This document shows positions 1-8,386 of a DNA stretch of 43,947 bases, piece after piece. The notes beneath the pieces are model-generated. The model did not search any database. It saw only the letters and a list, made by a program, of their open reading frames with translations, and was not told the origin of the DNA. Source of the DNA: CAZZCP01 sp964653235 (GTDB taxonomy: Bacteria; Bdellovibrionota; Bdellovibrionia; Bdellovibrionales; UBA840); contig CAZZCP010000012.1 in assembly GCA_964653235.1 (NCBI GenBank), positions 1 to 43,947 on the forward strand, given 5' to 3'. Each line of letters starts with the position of its first letter. Within the stretch, counting starts at the first letter, position 1. The position numbers were made by a program, and so were the translations under genes.

Positions 1-1056
1 GCGATAGGTATCAATGTAACTGGCGGTGGTGCTGGTCCTCTGGGAGCTGCTGTTGCCGGTGTTGGCGGTGGTGGGGGTGGAGCCTATTCAAACAGTCCCC
101 CATTTGCTGCAAGTGGAGAAGACCCAAATATTACTGGGGTTGCAGATGGCGGAAGCGCTGGAATCAATACTGCTGATGATGGTTTTACTGAAATTGGTGG
201 CGGCGCCGGTGGCGGCGGCGGCTCTGTATATGATAATGCTGCTGACGTAGCCAATCAGTCAGGCGGCGGAGGCGGCGGCGGAGGCGGTGGTGCGATTCTC
301 TTTTATGTTGGTGGAAATATTAATGTTAGCGGAAATGTGTCTGCCCGAGGTGGCGCCGGCGGAGGTGATTCTGGAAGTCTGCGAGCCGGCGCTGGCGGCG
401 GGGGTGGGGGCGGCTCAATCGCATTTTTTGCTTTGGGCTTAATGGTCAATGATGGCACCATTAGTGCCGCAGAAGGTAGCGGCGGTACAACCAGCCAATC
501 TGCAGACGGAGGCAATGGTGTACAAGGAAGAACCTGGCTCACCGATAGTGCCGTAAGCATTACTGGCAGCGGATCAGAAACCCCCACCGGCAATCTGGGA
601 ACCGAGGGCATAGTTCAATACACACTAGGTTCTTCTGAAGCCATCAGTACCCAAATCGACTTAACTAGCACCAAGCCAAAACTACAAAGCTACAGTTTCT
701 CAACCACTGGCAATGGCACAGCAAATCTGCAAATTGCTACGTCGAATACTTCAGGTTTTGCCCCCTCTAGCTCTTGGGTTGATGCGGATACTCTTCAAGG
801 CCTAGAGTTGAAAAGATATGTTCGATTTCGTATTCAACTAGAAAACACCGATGCAAACAATCCTATACAAGTAGATTCTTTAAATCTTGTATTTCAACCA
901 AGCAGTATTGAAGAGTTTGAGTTTGTCGGTGGTTGTGGTTTAATACAAAACATACCGCCGAATCCTTTGGATTTTTTTCCACTTGTTTTATGTGCATTGT
1001 TTGCCATTTGGCTTCGCTTTAAAATCCCCAGCGAACAAACAAAGAGTTTTGGTTGA
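1..1056 (+). CDS. Glycine-rich surface protein, 3' part, with C-terminal Cys/TM/basic tail
   Basis: Frame 1 is open from the first base to the TGA at 1054-1056, so the gene starts upstream and only its last 351 residues are seen. The first ~160 residues are dominated by Gly runs (for example GGGGGGGGGG near residue 90) broken by short polar stretches, as in large secreted or adhesin-like proteins. Residues ~200-310 look like a beta-rich domain. The end reads GGCGLIQ, then a hydrophobic stretch (FFPLVLCALFAIWL), then RFK and a short polar tail. That Cys + hydrophobic + basic layout resembles MYXO-CTERM/PEP-CTERM-like sorting signals, but the match is by eye. The 3' end overlaps the convergent FecR-domain gene by 38 nt. 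The specific function is unknown; cell-surface exposure is an inference. Confidence 0.75.
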   Translation, partial: AIGINVTGGGAGPLGAAVAGVGGGGGGAYSNSPPFAASGEDPNITGVADGGSAGINTADDGFTEIGGGAGGGGGSVYDNAADVANQSGGGGGGGGGGAILFYVGGNINVSGNVSARGGAGGGDSGSLRAGAGGGGGGGSIAFFALGLMVNDGTISAAEGSGGTTSQSADGGNGVQGRTWLTDSAVSITGSGSETPTGNLGTEGIVQYTLGSSEAISTQIDLTSTKPKLQSYSFSTTGNGTANLQIATSNTSGFAPSSSWVDADTLQGLELKRYVRFRIQLENTDANNPIQVDSLNLVFQPSSIEEFEFVGGCGLIQNIPPNPLDFFPLVLCALFAIWLRFKIPSEQTKSFG

Positions 1057-3235
1057 TAACTCCTGCCTCATCGGGTAGCCAAAAATCTACTTCGAGTCGA
1101 AAGCCCAAATCAAAAAAACTACTATCTCCGACTGAAAATCTACGATACACAGAGTTCTCTGTTTGCAAAAACTGAATGCTAGAACTCATGCCAAGATCAA
1201 AACAGTGCTCACTCTCCCATTTGCTGCCAAAGAATTTGCAAATCCCTAATGAGCCTCCTATTTCTTGAGAAATTTCTATGGCTTCTGCATCAATTCTTCG
1301 GGGAAAACCAAGGTACACAATCGAAAATCGATACAAAAAAGAACCACTGTGATACTGAGTATGAATTGCTACTTGCAACCAATCGATCTCTTCTTGAAAA
1401 AGTGAATCTGTTTCATCTTCTAGCTTCCAAGAGGAATACTGATTGTCGATTCGCACAGACCAATTCGAATGAAAAAAGAAGAGCAAGCGAAGATCTGTAT
1501 ATTGAAAGTCCTGAAAACTAGCTTGAAAATCCTCTTGAAAGTCCAAATCATAATAGTAATATCCTGCTGCCACTTCTATTTCTAAAGGCAAATTGGTCTG
1601 TTTTACTTCGGTTGGGGATTCGTCGATTTGTAAGTTATCTGGTTTCTGTTCAATCATTGGTGCTGGCTTAGGAATTTGAACTATCTCAGGCTCAATAATG
1701 GCTTCGGGAAACAGCAAAGAAACAGATGCATTGATTTCTTGCGCTTTTGAAAAGTCTTGCTTTCTTAGATCAAGCTCTTGTACTGGAGAAAAAAGGCCCT
1801 TTACTTCGGCTTCACCTGCTACCCGCCAATAGTATTTTTTTGCTTTAAAAGATTTCCAACGAAATGAATTTGAAGTGCTTTTTTCTATAAGCTCAGGGTG
1901 AATAAAGTCAGAGCTCGAAGAGATTTCGATGTGATAAAGTTTTGCTCTAGGGATCTTTCCCCAGCGAAACTCAAGTTCGGCATTTTCTGGAATCAGCGTG
2001 TCTGCTGCCTCTGCTCTGGGCAAAATCCAGTCTAAAAACAAGTTGAAATAGCTTGATTTGTCTTTAGCAGGCTGTCTTTGAAAGATTTTAGGTGCTTCTA
2101 AAGGTTTCGGTATCGAATAGATTGGATATTTGTAATAAGCAGGAATTTCAAATCCATCTTCATCGATTCCGATCACTTGCCAGTAATAATCACCCGATGG
2201 ACTCACCACTAAACTTTGCGGAAGAACTAAGTCTTCACCAAGTGAAATTCGATCTGTTTTGTTAATGAGTTCAACTCGGTAAGATTTGATTCCAGGCAAC
2301 AATGACCAAGCAAAATCGAGTGTCTCTGAAGTTTTAACTCTCTCTCTAGGCAAAGGGCTAAAATAAGAAATCACCGGTGCTGGTAGCACAGATACTTCTA
2401 GTATTTCAGATTCTTCGCTTTGATTTTTTAAGTAAAAAAGATGTCGCCCAGTCTCTAAGCGAAAACTTGCATCTGTTTTGGCAATAGAAATACTTTCTTC
2501 GCGTAGATCGGGAAAGCGATGTATGATCTGCTTTGCATCTCCTTGCCAAGAAAGCTCAAAATCTACTGGAAATCGATGAGCATATAGTTTTTGCTTTAAT
2601 GCAAGCTGGAACCTTAGATTTTTACTCACAGAAAACTGGCTCTCTACTTTCGATTCTGAAATTCGAAGCCTTTGACCGCTTTGAATTTGTAGAGAAGAGT
2701 CTTTACCAATCAACTCGGTACTGCCCTTTTTTAAATCGACTTCAATTCGATCCTCACCTAAACTCCTAAGACTAATGTCTGAACCTGGAGATACATCAAG
2801 GTTCCAGTCTCCGGTGCCTAATTTTAATCTTTTTTGATTGGCAAGACTACGAAGGTCGCCACGGTAAAAGCTCAAACGAAGATGAGAATCTTCTTTTTTT
2901 TGATCTACTTCTTCAAGATAGACCAAAGTGTTTTCTTGTAGATGAATGTGTATATCACCTTCTAACTTTAAGCTCGCAGTGCTATTGTCGAGGGTCAATA
3001 TGCTATCCTTCACGTAGACTTGATCTAGACTTTGAGACTTTTCCCAGAGTATCGAAGAGTGAGACTTTCTTCGTACATTTGAGCTGGCACTTTCAATGTA
3101 TCCCATCTCTTGAGTCATACTCTCTTGCGATTCGAAGTCGATTAGACGAAAGGGCATAAGACCCATGTCTCCTAGCAACACAGAAATTTCAAAAACAAGC
3201 AGTAAAAATGCACCGGTTATAAGATATTTATCCAC
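1019..3235 (-). CDS. FecR-domain envelope protein with C-terminal beta-rich (barrel-like) region
   Basis: A 738-residue protein. The first ~25 residues form a hydrophobic segment (ITGAFLLLVFEISVLLG), a signal anchor or signal peptide. Residues ~85-200 resemble a FecR domain: short beta repeats ending in a KKGSTEL...QSGQRLRIS pattern, known from iron-regulator FecR and from many secreted LysM/FecR proteins of delta-type proteobacteria. Two fibronectin-III-like repeats follow, each with an aromatic YxWxVxG core (YYWQVIG and YYWRVAG). The last ~180 residues alternate hydrophobic and polar residues and end in LFVRWGF, a terminal Phe typical of outer-membrane barrels. No sigma-factor gene is adjacent, so a classical FecIR signalling role is unlikely; an envelope structural role is inferred. 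The start is GTG with no clear ribosome site, so the N-terminus is uncertain. Confidence 0.7.
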   Translation of the reverse strand: MDKYLITGAFLLLVFEISVLLGDMGLMPFRLIDFESQESMTQEMGYIESASSNVRRKSHSSILWEKSQSLDQVYVKDSILTLDNSTASLKLEGDIHIHLQENTLVYLEEVDQKKEDSHLRLSFYRGDLRSLANQKRLKLGTGDWNLDVSPGSDISLRSLGEDRIEVDLKKGSTELIGKDSSLQIQSGQRLRISESKVESQFSVSKNLRFQLALKQKLYAHRFPVDFELSWQGDAKQIIHRFPDLREESISIAKTDASFRLETGRHLFYLKNQSEESEILEVSVLPAPVISYFSPLPRERVKTSETLDFAWSLLPGIKSYRVELINKTDRISLGEDLVLPQSLVVSPSGDYYWQVIGIDEDGFEIPAYYKYPIYSIPKPLEAPKIFQRQPAKDKSSYFNLFLDWILPRAEAADTLIPENAELEFRWGKIPRAKLYHIEISSSSDFIHPELIEKSTSNSFRWKSFKAKKYYWRVAGEAEVKGLFSPVQELDLRKQDFSKAQEINASVSLLFPEAIIEPEIVQIPKPAPMIEQKPDNLQIDESPTEVKQTNLPLEIEVAAGYYYYDLDFQEDFQASFQDFQYTDLRLLFFFHSNWSVRIDNQYSSWKLEDETDSLFQEEIDWLQVAIHTQYHSGSFLYRFSIVYLGFPRRIDAEAIEISQEIGGSLGICKFFGSKWESEHCFDLGMSSSIQFLQTENSVYRRFSVGDSSFFDLGFRLEVDFWLPDEAGVINQNSLFVRWGF

Positions 3236-3334
3236 ATAAAAGTATCGGTAATACTTAGGTGAAATTGGATAGACCTTTGAATAGACTCTTTCGTTTTTTT
3301 GCCTATGAAATTCAGCTTTTGTTATTCTATAAAC

Positions 3335-4275
3335 ATGGCAAGTCCCTATAAAATCTTAATTGTCGATGACGATGAGAAAATCACAGAGATTATTTATGAG
3401 AGTTTAAGTTGTGATGCCTACGAGCTAAAAACTTGTCATAGAGCTCAAGACGCTTTGATAATGATCAAAGACTTTCAACCCCACTTGGTTATTACCGACC
3501 AAGATATGCCTGGTTTAACAGGTTTAGAAATGCTGAGAAGATTAAGAAAAGAAGAGAACTACGTGAGTGTGATTTTTATTTCGGCATCACGCGATACGAA
3601 AGTGATGGTACAGGCTCTACACTCTGGGGCAGATGATTTTATTTATAAACCTTTTCCACTTGAAGAACTCCATGCAAGAGTAGAAGTCTGTCTACGAAAC
3701 AACAGCATTCATCATCAACTTTTAGAAGCAAATGCAAAACTCAATGCTATGGTTGATCGAGATCACCTTACTGGGCTCTTTAATATGCGCAATATGTATG
3801 AGCGAGTTGATTATGAAATTCAACGAGCCATTCGAAACATGTCAGATGTTGCCTGCGTAATGCTAGATATNNNNNNNNNNTAGATATGGATCATTTTAAA
3901 TCTGTAAATGATGACCATGACCATTTGTTTGGTTCATTTGTTTTGCAAGAAATGGGTAAGATATTAAAGCAAAACCTCAGAGAAATTGATTTTGCCGCTC
4001 GTTATGGTGGAGATGAGTTTTTGATCGTTCTCACAGACACGGATGCCTCAGGAGTTGAAACGGTTCTAGAGAGAATTCGTCTTGCTGTGCAAGATCATAT
4101 TTTTGCCAATGATAAAGATCGTATGCGTTTAACCGTCAGTATTGGCTATGCCTTGTTATCCAATATGGATTCGAACGATGCTCGCAGTCTCATTCGAAAA
4201 GCCGATGATGCTCTCTATCTATCGAAAAAATCAGGTCGAAACAAAGTCAGCTCCTACAAAAAACCTGCGGCCTAG
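3335..4275 (+). CDS. Response regulator with GGDEF domain (diguanylate cyclase), interrupted by a 10-N gap
   Basis: The N-terminal ~120 residues are a CheY-like receiver: acidic pocket VDDDE, phosphoacceptor Asp in VITDQDMPG, the Ser of FISAS and Lys in YKPF. A GGDEF domain follows with RDHLTGLFN, MDHFKSVND and the intact signature RYGGDEF. An RxxD (REID) lies five residues before GGDEF, which is the known product-inhibition I-site. The predicted role is to make c-di-GMP in response to phosphorylation. The 10-N run at 3871-3880 is flanked on both sides by tagatat; merging the flanks gives an uninterrupted 307-residue protein, so the gene is judged intact. The start chosen is ATG 3335 (MASPYKIL), where receiver domains usually begin; in-frame TTG 3299 and ATG 3305 are alternatives and none has a strong ribosome site. 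Confidence 0.9.
3871..3880. other. 10-N assembly gap, probably with overlapping flanks
   Basis: Both sides of the gap carry the same 7 bases (tagatat). Removing the Ns and one copy of the 7 bases restores a GGDEF reading frame whose length is a multiple of three. The gap therefore looks like a nominal scaffold join between overlapping contigs, not missing DNA. Confidence 0.85.
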
Positions 4276-4300
4276 TGTGGTCTGAGGGAACTTTTTCCAA

Positions 4301-4471
4301 CTGCTCCCTTATATTTCACTTTTTTTACTAAATTAAATTAAAATTTCGATCATTTAGCCGAATTGTCCGAAAATGTATCGAGGATTCGAGTAGATCGGAC
4401 AGAATACATTAATTATTCTAGATATTTATATTCATTCGGACGGATTTAAAAAGTGAAATAAAAGGGAGCAG
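4301..4471. repeat. 171-bp element with ~23-bp terminal inverted repeats (copy 1)
   Basis: The left arm begins CTGCTCCCTTATATTTCACT and the right arm (ending at 4471) is its reverse complement with one mismatch (ends AAAGGGAGCAG). The interior is AT-rich with scattered GTCCGA/TCGGAC motifs. A second element of exactly the same length and matching arms lies at 14796-14966. Read in opposite orientation, the two 129-bp interiors align without gaps at about 85 of 129 positions (hand count). The element fills the space between two convergent genes, 25 bp after one stop and 9 bp from the other. There is no coding potential and no clear target-site duplication. It may be a miniature inverted-repeat element, a structured RNA or a bidirectional terminator; the class is not recognised. 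Confidence 0.85.
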
Positions 4472-4480
4472 CTAAGAAAT

Positions 4481-5698
4481 TTAATCAATTTGTAAATCAG
4501 TATAAAGATCTGAACTTTCATTTTTCAATAGCACAGAGACCGGCTCTCCAAGACCTGAGGCCACCAAAGAGGTACTTCCATCAGGTAAAAAACTTACCGA
4601 CCAGATATGCTTCATCTCTTTTGAAACCTCAAGATACCATCGCTGCTTCGCGCTTCGTAGACTCGCTCCCCAACAACCGTCTCCAAAATAAACTGTGCCT
4701 TTTTGGGCTACCCGATGATTTCTTAAAACTTTACTTACTTTCAAAGTATGATCATGATTTTCAAAAGCCATGGTCAAATGGTATTCATCAAAAAGAGGCA
4801 GCCAATGCTTACGCCCCCTTTGCCCTAAGCCCATTAGATCATTTAGACCACGGGTATTGGCATAAAGAGGTGCGTGATATAAAGCCAATTTGTAACGAGT
4901 TTCTTGCTGATTGGCTTTGGCAAGCTGCTGGCGAATAAAATTTCTTTGGTCTTTATGACTTGTTATGTGGCCTGAATCTAAAACCAATAACAACGCATCT
5001 TCTCCTAATTCTCGAGAAAAATATGTTTTGTCTCTGGCTTGCGGAAAAAGATTGGGATAAATCGGAGATCGATTGCCAAGACCTGCAATGTGAGAAGTGG
5101 TCTCATGATTACCAATGGCAAGTATTAAGGGTATGATACGGTTTTCATCTTGAATGCTAAATTTCATCAAATTTTCAAACCACTTTTCCCACTTGTCGTA
5201 ATTGTTCCAGCGGCCATCGGCATAGGCAAGATCACCACCCATTAAAATGACATCCACGTTCTTTAAATTTGCTGTTTTTGCAACTCGAACTACATCTGAA
5301 CTGGTGCTCATGTCTCCACCAGTAATAAAATCAATTTCATAGGTATTTCGAGATAATGTGCGAAAACGATACTCTTTTGAAAAACCCAGTCTTTCACTGC
5401 CAAAACGAAAGTAGTATTCTTTTTCTGGATCAAGACCGTTTAACTTTGTGTGATGAAAACTTCGGTCTATTCTCGAAATTCGATTCACCCAAGTTCGCTG
5501 CTTTTTTTGGTAATCCTCCACCGATTCTTGAGGGCTCTCTCCCCAATAAACCGTGGCCTGATCATCTTGGCCATGAACGTGAAAGTGAATACTGATAGAG
5601 TGACTCGTATCACTTTCTTCAAATGTTAGATAAACAATATCGCTTAAATTGGCCCAAGCTGTTTGTGCAAACAATAGCACAAGTAAAAGCAATCGCAT
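4481..5698 (-). CDS. Secreted purple-acid-phosphatase-like metallophosphoesterase
   Basis: A 405-residue protein with a signal peptide (MRLLLLVLLFAQTAWA). Residues ~20-125 form the fibronectin-like N-terminal domain seen in purple acid phosphatases (TVYWGE...YYFRFG). The catalytic metallophosphoesterase domain follows, with the motifs in order: GGDMS, GGDLAYADG, GNHE, YHAPLY and ENHDH, which supply the two-metal ligands. It is predicted to hydrolyse phosphomonoesters in the periplasm or outside the cell. The start is set at ATG 5698 because a GGGGGG ribosome site sits about 5 nt upstream; a GTG at 5704 would place that site against the start codon. A second, unrelated phosphatase family member (PhoD type) lies immediately upstream on the same strand, 20 bp away, so the two are probably co-transcribed. 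The substrate is not predictable. Confidence 0.88.
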   Translation of the reverse strand: MRLLLLVLLFAQTAWANLSDIVYLTFEESDTSHSISIHFHVHGQDDQATVYWGESPQESVEDYQKKQRTWVNRISRIDRSFHHTKLNGLDPEKEYYFRFGSERLGFSKEYRFRTLSRNTYEIDFITGGDMSTSSDVVRVAKTANLKNVDVILMGGDLAYADGRWNNYDKWEKWFENLMKFSIQDENRIIPLILAIGNHETTSHIAGLGNRSPIYPNLFPQARDKTYFSRELGEDALLLVLDSGHITSHKDQRNFIRQQLAKANQQETRYKLALYHAPLYANTRGLNDLMGLGQRGRKHWLPLFDEYHLTMAFENHDHTLKVSKVLRNHRVAQKGTVYFGDGCWGASLRSAKQRWYLEVSKEMKHIWSVSFLPDGSTSLVASGLGEPVSVLLKNESSDLYTDLQID

Positions 5699-5718
5699 TT
5701 TCACCCCCCGAATGTGAA

Positions 5719-6726
5719 TTAGTACTCTAATTTTATTTCTCTTTGTTTTTGATTGAAAATGTCAACCAAGGCAAGACTTACTTGTCGCCTTTGCCAATCG
5801 ATTTCAATACTGCCGTAGTTGATTTCATAAAAATGATCAGAAATTGAAGTTGAGTCCCTAACTACATGAAAGCGATCTGGAATTCTTTGATTGAGAGCAC
5901 TAGATGTCATCTCTATTAAAGTTTGCCCTTGATATTCAGTTTGGTAGAGACCACCCAAATGTCGATCTCCGCTGAGCAGAATTGTTCTCGGCCCCGATGA
6001 CAAAAGACGATAGAGCCTTTCTCGCTCTAGCGGAAAGTTCCCCCACCTCTCAAAACCATGATTTTCGGCAATAATTTGATAGCTTGAGACTACCAGGCGA
6101 AGATCAACTTCTTTTTCTAAGTCTTTCTCTAACCACTGCCACTGTACTTCACCCAATATAGTTTTCTTAGGATCAAAATCAGGCTGATATCGAAAGTGAG
6201 CCGGAAAACTTTCATCGGCAGTCTTCCAGTCATCGCGAAAGCTGCGAGTGTCGAGTACAATTACATGTAGTTTCTGCCCCATTTCTTCAAAAATCTTTGA
6301 AAAATATATACCTCTTTCAGATCGTCTTTGAGGTGAGTCAATAGCGACAGCATGAGCATCTAAAAAAGCTTTCTTCGCCTTCTCATAATAGGGGTGATTT
6401 CTTCCTCCATCGTTGATGCCATAGTCATGATCATCCCAGATTGCATAGTACTTGGTTTGAGCTCGAAAGTTTTGAAAAGCAGTATTTGTTTTTAGTGTAT
6501 CAAGAGCTGCTTTGAGTTTTTCAAAGCCTCCATTGCTACCATAAACACTATCCCCTAAATGAAAAAAATAATCTGGCTCTTGTGATGCCATCACATCCCA
6601 TATCTCTTGAGACAGGCTTTGCTTTGAGCATGATCCATAAAACAATTTCGTTGTTTGGCCGGCACATGCAATATTGACTAAAAAACAAACCCAAGTCAGT
6701 GATCTTAATATCACTACAACCCCCAT
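5719..6726 (-). CDS. Secreted PhoD-like alkaline phosphatase / phosphodiesterase
   Basis: A 335-residue protein from the chosen ATG, which opens a signal peptide ending near VNIACAG. A longer start at 6765 would add 13 residues before the signal, which is less natural. PhoD-family motifs are clear: FYGSCSKQ at the start of the domain, FFHLGDSVYG, AIWDDHDYGIND, VLDTRSFRDD, SSYQIIAENHG and LLSGDRHLGG. These supply the Ca/Fe-binding residues of PhoD-type phosphodiesterases and phosphomonoesterases. It lacks the long N-terminal PhoD_N domain and so is a compact version. It lies directly upstream of the purple-acid-type phosphatase in the same direction, forming a likely two-gene phosphatase unit. 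The upstream ribosome site is weak for either start. Confidence 0.85.
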   Translation of the reverse strand: MGVVVILRSLTWVCFLVNIACAGQTTKLFYGSCSKQSLSQEIWDVMASQEPDYFFHLGDSVYGSNGGFEKLKAALDTLKTNTAFQNFRAQTKYYAIWDDHDYGINDGGRNHPYYEKAKKAFLDAHAVAIDSPQRRSERGIYFSKIFEEMGQKLHVIVLDTRSFRDDWKTADESFPAHFRYQPDFDPKKTILGEVQWQWLEKDLEKEVDLRLVVSSYQIIAENHGFERWGNFPLERERLYRLLSSGPRTILLSGDRHLGGLYQTEYQGQTLIEMTSSALNQRIPDRFHVVRDSTSISDHFYEINYGSIEIDWQRRQVSLALVDIFNQKQREIKLEY

Positions 6727-6830
6727 TCTCAATAGATTTTCATCGAGTAAGCATTTTGTATTCATTTACATAAAATGAATGCTCTTTAAAGATTTTCTCG
6801 ATATCTGAAAGCAATACCTTAGGAGGAAAG

Positions 6831-7151
6831 ATGAAAAAAGTTTTATTTTTATTAGCGACACTACCCTGCCTTGTTATGGCCGATTTAGATGCCGCAAAAG
6901 TCACCAATATCGATAAATCCAAAGAAAATGGAGTCAATATTGTTGAACTACAAGTTGAGAGTACTTGTGCTGAGTTAAAAAGACTTCAAACTCCACAGGG
7001 CCATCACGTAATTCTTGGTTTGATTCACGAAAAGAATTGCCCTACTACAGCAACGCAAGTACAAAATTTCATTTTTGAAATTCCCTTAAAGAAAGGCGAA
7101 GGCAAAGAAGTAGTTGTTCTTGGCAGCTCTGAAACTTTTTATGTAAACTAA
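6831..7151 (+). CDS. Small secreted protein of unknown function
   Basis: A 106-residue ORF with an excellent ribosome site (AGGAGGAAAG directly before ATG) and a clear signal peptide (KKVLFLLATLPCLVMA). The mature part is about 88 residues, predicted beta-rich, with two Cys (in ESTCAEL and EKNCPTT) that could form a disulphide. No family is recognised. It is divergent from the PhoD-like gene and followed by a repeat array and a 100-N gap, so it is probably a single-gene transcript. The strong ribosome site and signal peptide make it a real gene; its role is unknown. Confidence 0.8.
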   Translation: MKKVLFLLATLPCLVMADLDAAKVTNIDKSKENGVNIVELQVESTCAELKRLQTPQGHHVILGLIHEKNCPTTATQVQNFIFEIPLKKGEGKEVVVLGSSETFYVN

Positions 7152-7165
7152 ATTTCTAAGTTCCG

Positions 7166-7265
7166 NNNNNNNNNNNNNNNNNNNNNNNNNNNNNNNNNNN
7201 NNNNNNNNNNNNNNNNNNNNNNNNNNNNNNNNNNNNNNNNNNNNNNNNNNNNNNNNNNNNNNNNN
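7166..7265. other. 100-N assembly gap at a repeat array
   Basis: The left flank ends in gttccg and the right flank begins cagagtttc. These two pieces are contiguous in the intact copy of the downstream 101-bp repeat (7361-7375). The gap is therefore probably a collapsed tandem-repeat region of unknown true length. Confidence 0.8.
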
Positions 7266-7434
7266 CAGAGTTTCAAGAATTCTAAGTATTCTGAAACTCG
7301 AGGACTGTTTGAGGAAAAGACATTCCCTACCCCATGAAGGATTTGATTTTTCTTTTCCGAGTTCCGCAGAGTTTCAAGAATTCTAAGTATTCTGAAACTC
7401 GAGGACTGTTTGAGGAAAAGAAAAATCAAATCCT
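7266..7434. repeat. 101-bp hairpin repeat, two visible copies, between convergent genes
   Basis: A unit starting cagagtttcaagaattct recurs at 7266 and 7367, a period of 101 bp, identical over about 54 bases. Each copy holds a hairpin: gagtttc pairs with gaaactc, and agaat pairs with attct around a 7-nt loop. In addition, 7338-7358 and 7414-7434 are perfect 21-bp inverted repeats that enclose the second copy, making a large nested stem-loop. It sits between the ends of two convergent genes, so it may act as a two-way terminator or a palindromic repeat family. The copies probably continue into the 100-N gap. Confidence 0.8.
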
Positions 7435-7438
7435 GCTA

Positions 7439-8278
7439 TTAGAGAAAATCCGCATGATAAACAATTCTTAACAAGATACCACTAAAGTCGGCCTCATTGG
7501 TTTCTACGTTTGCCGCGGGAAGTACACTTGTACCCAGTAGTAGATAGCGATAATAGAGTTCCGCACTCAAGTAAGGTAAAAAGCGATAGCCGGCTCCAAT
7601 TTTAAAACCAAATGAGGTATCGAGTGAGTCTAATGCTGCGAAAGCATCTGTCGAGGCCGAATAGCTTGGTAGAGCAATAACTAGCCCAAAATCAAGATGC
7701 AATTCATCAATATAGTAGGCACCAATCCCTTCAAGAGTAATCAAAGTCATAGATGGGGCGGTAATAAAGCTTCCTGAAGTAGAACCGAACGTAAATTCAC
7801 TCAGTTCACGAGAGAGCTCATAGGCAAGCACTGCATGAATCCAAATATCATCATAAACTGGAGCATAATAACCAACTCCAAGTCCTATTGCTGCCGAGCC
7901 AATCTCTTCCGCAGCGTTTACACTCGTTGCGTCGGCAACATCATAAGCGAGTTTATCGGCCATCGAATAGCCCAAATGAAAGGTTAAACCTTTTTGCAGT
8001 TTACCACTTGTACCTGATGATGAGCTGCCGCCTGGTTCTGTACTTAGAACATCACCTTTTGCCAATTGATTGCATCTTCTTTTACTTATTTGAGCTTTAC
8101 CTTTTTTTACTTTTAAAACCCGCAGTTTACATCCTTCAAAGTAAAGAAAATCACCTCTTTTAAGATTTTCATCATCAAAAGATACAATTGCTGACTTTTT
8201 ACCAGATTTTTTAACTTCGATTTCTGCAAAAGAAAAGAGAGGAAAGAAAAGGAGTAAAATCAAAAATGTTGTTTTCAT
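7439..8278 (-). CDS. Outer-membrane beta-barrel protein (OmpA/OmpW-like size)
   Basis: A 279-residue protein with a signal peptide (TTFLILLLFFPLFSFA). Residues ~20-85 are a small basic, beta-rich domain with two Cys (EGCKLRV and KRRCNQL), followed by a Gly/Ser linker (GGSSSSGTSG). From ~residue 95 the sequence alternates in beta-barrel fashion: IGLGVGYYAP, IHAVLAYELS, FGFKIGAGYRF, YLSAELYYRYLLLG and ILLRIVYHADFL. About eight strands would fit an OmpA-like barrel. The precise function is unknown. The upstream ribosome site is weak. It is transcribed away from the divergent receiver/HD-GYP gene and toward the repeat array. Confidence 0.75.
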   Translation of the reverse strand: MKTTFLILLLFFPLFSFAEIEVKKSGKKSAIVSFDDENLKRGDFLYFEGCKLRVLKVKKGKAQISKRRCNQLAKGDVLSTEPGGSSSSGTSGKLQKGLTFHLGYSMADKLAYDVADATSVNAAEEIGSAAIGLGVGYYAPVYDDIWIHAVLAYELSRELSEFTFGSTSGSFITAPSMTLITLEGIGAYYIDELHLDFGLVIALPSYSASTDAFAALDSLDTSFGFKIGAGYRFLPYLSAELYYRYLLLGTSVLPAANVETNEADFSGILLRIVYHADFL

Positions 8279-8386
8279 GTATTTATGGCAAATCTTTATT
8301 GATAAAAGGTCAAGGTTAATTTTTTAAAATTATTGTTACACATATACCTTTTGCCCTAGCATTTCTCTTTTGGATAAACTTTGATT

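Noticed and set aside
4301..4471. Copy 1 of the 171-bp element as an insertion sequence
   Set aside because: It is too short and has no open frame or transposase, and no clear target duplication is seen, so only an inverted-repeat element is claimed.
7148..7429. Minus-strand open frame running through the repeats and the N gap
   Set aside because: It consists only of the 101-bp repeat and Ns and has no domain or ribosome site, so it is not a gene.
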